In this document: piece by piece, positions 1-4,608 of the stretch
Position numbering within the stretch: the stretch's first letter is position 1
Layout: each line of letters starts with the position of its first letter
From: an uncultured Burkholderiales bacterium
Lineage (GTDB): Bacteria; Pseudomonadota; Gammaproteobacteria; Burkholderiales; Burkholderiaceae_C
Reading direction: 5' to 3'
DNA length: 7,946 nt
Assembly (NCBI GenBank): GCA_903926695.1
Contig: CAIYKK010000396.1
Coordinates: 1 to 7,946 of the forward strand
The notes under the pieces: model-generated
Databases searched by the model: none
Told to the model about the DNA's origin: nothing
The model's input: only the letters and a program-made list of their open reading frames with translations
Made by a program: the position numbers and the translations under genes

Positions 1-209
1 GTCACGCCCAGCGCAAAGTTGATGCCGAACAGCTTGCCCCAAAAGCGCGTCATGTCTTTCCAGACGACGTTGCCGGTCATCACATAGACGCTCTCCATGA
101 TGACCAGCATCCAGACCATGCCGATGGTCAGGGGCACAAAAAGAAAGTGGTACAGCGCCGTGGCGGCAAACTGCAGCCGCGACAGGTTGACCAGTTGTTC
201 AGAAATCAC
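1..209 (-). CDS. cydA: Cytochrome bd ubiquinol oxidase subunit I, N-terminal part (runs off the left edge)
   Basis: CydA carries the quinol site and haems b558, b595 and d of the membrane bd oxidase, which reduces oxygen to water with high affinity. Only the first 69 or so residues are in the window. Translation from a GTG start gives an N-terminus with [20 protein letters not shown], then a membrane helix and [19 protein letters not shown], which is the conserved CydA start. The His at residue 21 corresponds by position to the E. coli haem ligand His19. The GTG start is supported by an AAGGAG ribosome site seven bases upstream and by a four-base GTGA overlap with the stop codon of cydP, so the two are likely translationally coupled. 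cydB is expected beyond the edge but is not seen. Family identity is near certain from the sequence. Whether this is a cyanide-sensitive bd-I or a CIO-type enzyme cannot be told from this part. Confidence 0.96.
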   Translation of the reverse strand, partial: MISEQLVNLSRLQFAATALYHFLFVPLTIGMVWMLVIMESVYVMTGNVVWKDMTRFWGKLFGINFALGV

Positions 210-391
210 CGGATTACTCCTTGAGGGTTTTTGACGCTCCCCGCGCCCAGCAGCTGCGCGGCGGCAGCGTTGTCATCGACGGCCACGCGCTGGTCGCGGA
301 CAAAGCCCCACCACAAAGCCGCCAGCAGGACCAGCTTGATAACCAGCGCCAAGGCGAGTTTTTTCAGCAGGGTTTTGTCTTGCAGTTTCAT
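206..391 (-). CDS. cydP: Cytochrome bd oxidase small subunit-like protein CydP
   Basis: A 61-residue protein with a positively charged N-terminus ([11 protein letters not shown]), one hydrophobic segment at about residues 12-29 and the motif [11 protein letters not shown] at about 26-36. This matches my memory of the CydP family: single-pass proteins encoded just before cydAB in betaproteobacteria and believed to be an accessory subunit of the bd oxidase. It is the first gene of the operon, and its TGA overlaps the cydA GTG. The ATG at 391 has no good Shine-Dalgarno; the bases before it read GACGTTGACCTCT. An in-frame ATG at 436 (MARFLITK...) would lie inside the predicted sigma-54 promoter, so the downstream start is preferred. 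If the predicted transcription start near 409 is right, the leader is only about 18 bases. Identity is likely; the precise role is inferred from context. Confidence 0.85.
   Translation of the reverse strand: MKLQDKTLLKKLALALVIKLVLLAALWWGFVRDQRVAVDDNAAAAQLLGAGSVKNPQGVIR
217..222 (-). promoter_or_regulatory. Ribosome binding site of cydA
   Basis: AAGGAG on the minus strand, seven bases upstream of the GTG at 209-207. It fixes the non-ATG start of cydA and lies within the end of cydP. Confidence 0.8.
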
Positions 392-419
392 AGAGGTCAA
401 CGTCTTGCCAACCTTGGTT

Positions 420-435
420 ATCAAGAATCGTGCCA
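420..435 (-). promoter_or_regulatory. Candidate sigma-54 (-24/-12) promoter for cydP-cydA
   Basis: The minus strand reads TGGCACGATTCTTGAT. The sigma-54 consensus is TGGCACG-N4-TTGCW. The -24 element is perfect and the spacing exact; the -12 element has one mismatch, GA instead of GC. Counting 12 bases on from the -12 position puts the transcription start near 409, some 18 bases before the cydP ATG. A gene for a sigma-54 activator is divergent next door, and activator-type upstream sites lie behind the promoter. The mismatch hits a normally conserved base, which keeps confidence below certainty. Confidence 0.68.
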
Positions 436-462
436 TTTTGAAATTTTGAAAAATCCCTTTTA

Positions 463-475
463 AATCAACGGCTTT
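463..475 (+). promoter_or_regulatory. Candidate IHF binding site
   Basis: AATCAACGGCTTT fits the IHF consensus WATCAA-N4-TTR at all but the last position (T instead of A/G). It lies in a visibly AT-rich stretch (about 436-500) inside otherwise GC-rich DNA. It sits about 55-65 bases upstream of the predicted cydP transcription start, between promoter and enhancer-like repeats, where IHF bends DNA at sigma-54 promoters. The motif is short, so chance occurrence is possible. Confidence 0.45.
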
Positions 476-535
476 TTTTGTTTTATGCCATTTTTTCAAA
501 TCCCGGTCGGGGCCGTGGCAGTCATTCCTGGCAGG

Positions 536-552
536 CGCTGGCGGCGCCAGCG
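536..552. repeat. Perfect 7-bp inverted repeat in the divergent control region
   Basis: CGCTGGC-GGC-GCCAGCG is a perfect dyad with a three-base centre. A second short dyad, TGCCA-TT-TGGCA, follows directly at 553-564. No T-run follows, so neither looks like a terminator. Both lie between divergent genes behind a sigma-54 promoter, which makes a dimeric regulator site the more natural reading. Confidence 0.5.
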
Positions 553-559
553 TGCCATT

Positions 560-575
560 TGGCATGAATATGGCA
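560..575 (+). promoter_or_regulatory. Possible sigma-54-like promoter facing the regulator gene
   Basis: TGGCATGAATATGGCA matches TGGCAYG-N4-TTGCW at all fixed positions except one (TGGCA for TTGCA). The conserved GG and GC are exactly 12 bases apart. It would start RNA near 586, about 34 bases before the ATG at 620, and could mean autoregulation. It is built from the same TGGCA repeats that fill this region, so it may just be two activator half-sites. Confidence 0.3.
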
Positions 576-619
576 GACCGTGGCAGCGGCAGAGGCTTTC
601 GCCCTACACTGCGCTGAGC

Positions 620-2026
620 ATGAAAGAAAGCCCGCCCGTGAAACCCCTGCCCGAACTCGTCTCCTACCTTGAAGGCCTGGCCGAGCCGCACATTCTGTTC
701 GACACCCAGTACCGCATTCTGGCGGCCAACGCCGCTTACCTGCGCCAGTTCAGCCCGCAGCGCAGCGTCGTGGGGCGCACCTGCTACGAGGTCTCGCACC
801 ACTTCAGCGTGCCGTGCGACCAGGCGGGCGAGTCGTGCCCGCTGGTGAAAGCACGCGAATCGGGCCAGCGCGAGCGCGTGCTGCACCTGCACCACACGCC
901 CCAGGGCGAGGAGTACGTCAACATCGAACTGGCCCCGCTGTTAGACGCCAGCGGCACGCAGGCTTTTTTTGTCGAAAAAATGGAGGCGCTCAAAGTCGCC
1001 AAAGGCCAGCCGACGGCGCAGGGTTTGATTGGGCGCTCGCCCGCGTTTCAGCGCATGCTGGCGCTGGTGGCGCGCGTGGCGCCGTCCGAAGCCACCGTGC
1101 TGCTGCTGGGCGAATCGGGCACCGGCAAAGAATTAGTCGCCCGCGCCGTGCATGAAGCGAGCAGCCGCGCCACCCGGTCACTGGTGGCGGTGGACTGCTC
1201 CAGTCTGCCCGAAAACCTGTTCGAGTCCGAGCTGTTCGGCCACGAGCGCGGCGCCTTCACCGGCGCGACGGCGGCCAAGGGCGGGCTGGTCGAAGCGGCC
1301 AGCGGCGGCACGCTGTTTCTCGACGAAGTGGGCGACATTCCGCTGGTTATGCAGGTCAAACTGCTGCGCCTGCTGGAAAGCGGCACCTACCGGCGCGTCG
1401 GCAGCACCGAACTGCGCCATGCTGACCTGCGCGTGGTTTCGGCCACGCACCGCGATCTGGAGCGCATGGTGGAGGACGGGCGGTTTCGCGAAGATCTGTA
1501 TTACCGCCTGTGTACCTTTCCGATCCGGCTGCCCGCGCTGCGCGAGCGCCGGGACGACATCGCCCTGCTGGCCGTGGCGCTGCTGGCGCGGGTCGCACCC
1601 CGGCGGCGTTTAAATCTCACGCCCGAAGCGCTGGCGCTGCTGCAAACGCCCGATTACCGGGGCAATGTGCGCGAACTGCGCAACCTGCTGGAGCGCGCCT
1701 CGCTGCTGTGCGACGGCCCGGCCATTGAAGCGGCGCATGTGCAACAGGCGCTGCAGTCGGGCCGACGCGCTCTGGCCGCGCCGCCTGCGGTTGCCAGCCT
1801 GGAAACTGGCGCTACACGGCCCGACGCCACGGCAGGCAGCGGAGCCAGTGCTGACGGCGCGGGGGTTTGGAGCGCCGCGCTGGCGCCGGGTGCGCTGAAG
1901 GAGATGGAACGGACTGCATTGCAGCAGCTCGCAGCCAGCCACCAGGGAACGCGCGCCGAACTGGCAGCGCGGCTGGGCATCAGCCAGCGCTCGCTGTACC
2001 GCAAACTCAGGGCGCAGGAAGGCTGA
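620..2026 (+). CDS. Sigma-54-dependent transcriptional activator (PAS, AAA+, Fis-type HTH)
   Basis: A 468-residue bacterial enhancer-binding protein that uses ATP hydrolysis to open sigma-54 RNA polymerase complexes. Order of parts: an N-terminal PAS-like sensor at about 11-120; the AAA+ domain at about 135-375 with Walker A GESGTGKE (164-171), the sigma-54-contacting loop GAFTGA (211-216), Walker B TLFLDEVG (231-238) and the arginine-finger region FREDLYYRL (289-297); an Ala/Gly/Pro-rich linker at about 381-422; and a Fis-type HTH at the C-terminus ([20 protein letters not shown]). All motifs needed for sigma-54 activation are intact. The PAS domain has Cys55, Cys66 and Cys73 ([12 protein letters not shown]...ESCPL), suggesting redox or metal sensing, but the ligand is unknown. 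There is no phosphoacceptor receiver domain. The start at 620 was chosen because the PAS begins soon after and the upstream in-frame stretch from 485 overlaps the control region. A GTG at 638 is an alternative. It is divergent from cydPA, its likely target. Confidence 0.93.
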   Translation: MKESPPVKPLPELVSYLEGLAEPHILFDTQYRILAANAAYLRQFSPQRSVVGRTCYEVSHHFSVPCDQAGESCPLVKARESGQRERVLHLHHTPQGEEYVNIELAPLLDASGTQAFFVEKMEALKVAKGQPTAQGLIGRSPAFQRMLALVARVAPSEATVLLLGESGTGKELVARAVHEASSRATRSLVAVDCSSLPENLFESELFGHERGAFTGATAAKGGLVEAASGGTLFLDEVGDIPLVMQVKLLRLLESGTYRRVGSTELRHADLRVVSATHRDLERMVEDGRFREDLYYRLCTFPIRLPALRERRDDIALLAVALLARVAPRRRLNLTPEALALLQTPDYRGNVRELRNLLERASLLCDGPAIEAAHVQQALQSGRRALAAPPAVASLETGATRPDATAGSGASADGAGVWSAALAPGALKEMERTALQQLAASHQGTRAELAARLGISQRSLYRKLRAQEG

Positions 2027-2216
2027 CCCCTTGCGCTGGAAATTGCAGCTCATCTACGCGCACGAAACGCTTTTTCTTCCAGTCTTCCTGGCTCAACGCC
2101 ACCAGCCGATTGCTCTTGAGAGCCGCTATGAAATGCTTGTCCCGGCTCGTGATAAACCAGCTGACCGTCAGCACGAAGCAAAATTGCAAGGCGTTTTGCA
2201 AGCGCGCATGGATCAT
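2007..2216 (-). pseudogene. Degenerate IS4-like DDE transposase fragment
   Basis: A 69-codon open frame reads like an internal piece of an IS4-type transposase: QNALQFCFVLTVSWF, then DKHFIAALKSNRLVALSQED and RFVRVDELQ. In intact family members the first block normally reads ...VLADSWF and is followed by a longer ENMEFI-type stretch. Here the Asp of DSWF, thought to be a catalytic DDE residue, is Val, and several residues after WF are missing. Only about 60 residues of a protein of several hundred survive, so it cannot be active. The recognisable part ends at about the stop codon of the plus-strand regulator, and the last codons overlap that gene. The first ATG overlaps the PPIase stop (ATGA), so it could be read as a coupled peptide. 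I see no inverted repeats or target duplications. The IS4 assignment is from memory of the motif; a related DDE family such as IS701 is possible. Confidence 0.72.
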
Positions 2217-3112
2217 TGCACCAGGGGCGAATCGGCGGCTTCGAGATCGACGCCTTCGACCAGCGCCTCGCCCGCCAGCAGGCTGATGTACTGGTGCAGC
2301 GCCCGCGCCCGCGACTGCATCGCCAGCAGCGCGGCAATGCGCTGGCGCACCTCGGCGTAAGCGGGCAGCTTGCCAGCGCGGCGGTTCAGCACCTCGATGA
2401 TGTGAAAACCAAAGCGGGTGTGAATCAGCCGGGGGTGTACGCCCATGCCCCACTGCGCGTGTTTCTGGTGAAACAGCTCGTTGGCCAGTTCGGGGGCGCA
2501 GTCGTCCGGGCCTATCCAGCCCAGATCGCCGCCCTGCTGGCTGCTTGGGCAGTTGGACAGCTCGCTGGCCAGCCGGGCAAAGCGCTCGGGCGACGCCTCC
2601 TTGCCGGTCAGCTCCAACAGGGCTTTTTCAGCGTGAATCGTCAGCGCGTGGACGTTGACGCCGGGCGTCACGGCAAACAGGATGTGGCGCACATGCAGCG
2701 CCTGGCCGACCATGAACTGCGGCTTGTTCGCCTCGTAGTAGCGCTGGCATTCTTCTTCGGTCGGCTCGGGCGTGGTGACGGCCTGGTCCACCATCGCTTC
2801 GAGAACCAGGCGCATGGCCTCGTCCGGCTCGGGCGCGGTCAAGCCGGTGTGGCGCGGCAGCAGGCCGTTCCTGACCGCCTGTTGGCGCAGCAGTTCGCCA
2901 TAGGCGCGCTCGCGCAGCTCGCCCATGTCCGGGCATTCGCCAGGCTCGTGCAGGGCGATGCCGTTGATGGCGGCAGTGACCGGCATGGCCGCTGGGCTGG
3001 CCGCGCTGGCTCCTTTGGCCCCGCTGGCTGGGCTGGCCGGACTGGCGCACTGGCAGGCGCTGCTGCCGCAGCCGGTCACGGTCGAGGTGGGCGAAGGCAT
3101 GGACGTATTCAT
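2213..3112 (-). CDS. Parvulin-type peptidyl-prolyl cis-trans isomerase, last gene of the nar operon
   Basis: 299 residues. The rotamase domain spans about 139-245, recognisable from ALHVRHILF, FARLASELSNCPSSQQGGDLGWI and FGFHIIEVLNR, the classic parvulin blocks. A helical region at about 60-130 precedes it, similar in layout to NifM/SurA-like chaperone-isomerases. The N-terminus shows no signal peptide. It has a Cys cluster (Cys15, Cys20, Cys22) followed by an Ala/Ser/Pro/Gly-rich low-complexity stretch to about residue 45. The protein is therefore probably cytoplasmic and may help fold or mature NarGHI on the cytoplasmic face. That role is inferred from operon position only. Its ATG overlaps the narI stop (ATGA at 3112-3109), with AAAGG about nine bases upstream. 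Parvulin genes at the end of nar operons are common in betaproteobacteria as far as I recall, so this is not a stray neighbour. Confidence 0.92.
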   Translation of the reverse strand: MNTSMPSPTSTVTGCGSSACQCASPASPASGAKGASAASPAAMPVTAAINGIALHEPGECPDMGELRERAYGELLRQQAVRNGLLPRHTGLTAPEPDEAMRLVLEAMVDQAVTTPEPTEEECQRYYEANKPQFMVGQALHVRHILFAVTPGVNVHALTIHAEKALLELTGKEASPERFARLASELSNCPSSQQGGDLGWIGPDDCAPELANELFHQKHAQWGMGVHPRLIHTRFGFHIIEVLNRRAGKLPAYAEVRQRIAALLAMQSRARALHQYISLLAGEALVEGVDLEAADSPLVQ

Positions 3113-3900
3113 GACAATTTGCCTTTGGGTGTCAACAGGGGTTTCAAAGGCTGGCCTTGCGTCTGGGGTGCGTAGGCGGGCTGCTGCTGGAGCGCTCTGG
3201 GCATGACGATCACGCCCAGACGGCGGCTACGCACCACCTGATAAGGGCGCACCAGATAAGCCACCGAGCCAAACCCGCTCCACACATGCACCAGCCGGGT
3301 GAACGGGAAGATCAGGAAAATCGACATGCCCAGGAACATGTGCAGCTTGAACACCCAGTTGGCATCGGCCAGCATCTCCGGCGCGCCCGGCTGGAAGGTC
3401 ATGATGTGCTGCGCCCAGCCCGCCAGTTGCAGCATCATGCCGCCGTCCAGATGCTGGGCCGACAGCGGAATGGTCGCCAGGCCAAGCGCCAGTTGCAGCC
3501 ACAGCAGCACCAGCAGCACGATGTCGCTGGTTTTGGACGTGGCGCGGATGCGCTCATCGCCAAGCCGACGGTGCAGCAAGATGGACACGCCAATAAAACC
3601 CAGCAGGCCAAACAGCCCGCCCGAGACCATCGCCATCAACTGCTTGGAACCGGCGCTGATAAACGGCTCGTAAATAAAGTGCGGCGTCAGCATGCCCACG
3701 CTGTGACCGAAGAACAAAAACAGCACGCCGACATGGAACAAATTGCTGCCCCAGCGCAGTTGCCCGGCACGCAGCAATTGCGATGAGTCGCTTTTCCAGG
3801 TGTACTGGTCGCGGTCAAAGCGGATCAGGCTGCCGACCAGAAACACGGCCAGGCAGATGTAGGGATAGATGCCAAAAAGAAAATCGTTCAGCGGGCTCAT
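3109..3900 (-). CDS. narI: Respiratory nitrate reductase gamma subunit (cytochrome b, membrane anchor)
   Basis: NarI anchors NarGH to the cytoplasmic membrane, oxidises quinol at the periplasmic side and passes electrons through two b haems to NarH. Five membrane helices can be traced (roughly 5-27, 52-75, 88-110, 125-148, 184-208). The four haem ligands His56, His66, His187 and His205 fall at the same numbers as in E. coli NarI. The N-terminus MSPLNDFLFGIYPY is typical. The start at 3900 overlaps the narJ stop (ATGA) and has AAGGAG seven bases upstream. At 263 residues it is longer than E. coli NarI (about 225). The extra part is a C-terminal Gln/Pro-rich tail from about residue 225, after the last helix and so probably cytoplasmic. 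It is followed by the PPIase gene with a four-base overlap. Confidence 0.98.
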   Translation of the reverse strand: MSPLNDFLFGIYPYICLAVFLVGSLIRFDRDQYTWKSDSSQLLRAGQLRWGSNLFHVGVLFLFFGHSVGMLTPHFIYEPFISAGSKQLMAMVSGGLFGLLGFIGVSILLHRRLGDERIRATSKTSDIVLLVLLWLQLALGLATIPLSAQHLDGGMMLQLAGWAQHIMTFQPGAPEMLADANWVFKLHMFLGMSIFLIFPFTRLVHVWSGFGSVAYLVRPYQVVRSRRLGVIVMPRALQQQPAYAPQTQGQPLKPLLTPKGKLS

Positions 3901-4604
3901 GCTTGCGCTCCTTGGGCGGGACGTGCCGGGCGCTGGGCCTTGGGCACGATGTGAATCGGTTGCGGCTGGCCGGGACTGGCCTGGCCTTTGGACGAGCAGC
4001 CGCCAAACACCTCCGGCTCCTGCCAGACAGCGTCGATGGCCTCTTCGGCGGGGATTTCTACCGGCGAGGCTTTTTCACCGGCCAGTTCCAGCAGCGCGCC
4101 GAGAATGCAGGCGTAGGCGCTGTCACGCTGCTGCAGCGCCGCAAAAATGGCGTTGAAGATATGCGCCATTTCGGCCAGAAACTCCCGCGCCTCCTGCGGC
4201 GGCTGGGTCGAGGTGAACTCCAGCACCACCGGCAAAAAGTCGGGCAGCTCGCCTTCGCCGAGAAAGAGGCCGGCTTTTTCGTAAGTCTGGGCCAGGTCGA
4301 TCATGGCCGGGCCGCGATCCCGCGAGTCGCCATGCACATGCTCGAACAGGTGCAGCGAGGTGGCGCGGCCCCGGTCGAACAGCTCGACATACGCGGCTTC
4401 GGTTTCCAGCGGCTCGCCGCGCTGGAGCGACGCCATCAGCGCGTCCAGCTCGGCCAGCCGCTGCGGGGCCAGCGCCTGCTCGTCATGCAGCGCGCCGCGC
4501 ATATCGGCCAGATGGCCGCGCAGTTCGGCATCGGGGTAGGACAGCAGCCGCGCCAGCACGCGCAGGGTTTTGGACGCCATCACGGGTTTGTTAAAAAGTG
4601 ACAT
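3897..4604 (-). CDS. narJ: Nitrate reductase molybdenum cofactor assembly chaperone
   Basis: NarJ is a cytoplasmic chaperone that binds apo-NarGH, allows cofactor insertion and holds the enzyme back from the membrane until it is complete. It is not part of the mature enzyme. The 235-residue product is close to the E. coli length (236). Family marks are LARLLSYPDAELR near 17-29, the block AYVELFDRGRATSLHLFEHV at 71-90 followed by HGDSRDRGPAM, and ELPDFLPVVLEF at 119-130. The protein is helix-rich, and the last 30 or so residues are a Pro/Gln/Ala-rich tail. The start at 4604 is preferred over an in-frame ATG at 4742: the extra 46 residues would lie wholly inside narH, while 4604 has GGAGG nine bases upstream and lies four bases after narH. 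Its stop overlaps the narI start. Confidence 0.97.
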   Translation of the reverse strand: MSLFNKPVMASKTLRVLARLLSYPDAELRGHLADMRGALHDEQALAPQRLAELDALMASLQRGEPLETEAAYVELFDRGRATSLHLFEHVHGDSRDRGPAMIDLAQTYEKAGLFLGEGELPDFLPVVLEFTSTQPPQEAREFLAEMAHIFNAIFAALQQRDSAYACILGALLELAGEKASPVEIPAEEAIDAVWQEPEVFGGCSSKGQASPGQPQPIHIVPKAQRPARPAQGAQA

Positions 4605-4608
4605 GGCT

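Larger units (their letters stand above)
516..586. promoter_or_regulatory. Cluster of TGGCA repeats, candidate enhancer (UAS) for the sigma-54 activator
   Basis: TGGCAG or TGGCAT begins at 516, 529, 560, 571 and 581 on the plus strand, and the reverse form TGCCA lies at 553-557. The steps 529-560-571-581 are 31, 11 and 10 bases, close to whole turns of the helix. The part at 516-557 lies about 107-148 bases upstream of the predicted cydP start, a normal distance for an activator of this class. The 560-586 part may instead belong to a promoter for the regulator gene. The true binding motif is unknown. Confidence 0.4.

Noticed and set aside
387..400. FNR/ANR-like box TTGAC-CTCT-ATGAA over the cydP start codon
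   Set aside because: One core base is wrong (TGAA for TCAA), and the position inside the start codon and downstream of the likely promoter is unusual. It could act as a repressor site, but one imperfect short motif is not enough.
438..465. Possible sigma-70 promoter on the plus strand (TTGAAA, 16 bases, TTAAAT)
   Set aside because: The stretch is AT-rich and such matches arise easily there. The -10 matches only four of six bases, and the leader to 620 would be long.
485..619. Open frame extending the activator 45 residues upstream to an ATG at 485
   Set aside because: The extra residues are Arg/Trp-rich without domain character, and the DNA holds the repeats and dyads of the control region. 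The PAS domain begins shortly after the ATG at 620.
392..895. Long minus-strand frame that ends in CydP but starts far upstream at 895
   Set aside because: It runs antisense through the activator gene and across the predicted promoter. Only the last 61 residues look like a real protein (CydP).
2027..2212. Terminator for the two convergent transcripts, e.g. the GCAAAA...TTTTGC pair at 2178-2199
   Set aside because: The stem is six bases with a ten-base loop and no following T-run, and it lies in the transposase relic. No convincing terminator was found in this gap.
3000..3058. Short GCTGGC-type repeats on the plus strand as a possible repeat element
   Set aside because: They encode the Ala/Ser/Pro/Gly-rich stretch near the PPIase N-terminus and are explained by low-complexity coding sequence.
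2216..3175. 319-codon plus-strand frame opposite the PPIase gene
   Set aside because: It is a shadow of GC-rich codon use. The minus-strand frame has clear parvulin motifs and operon overlaps.
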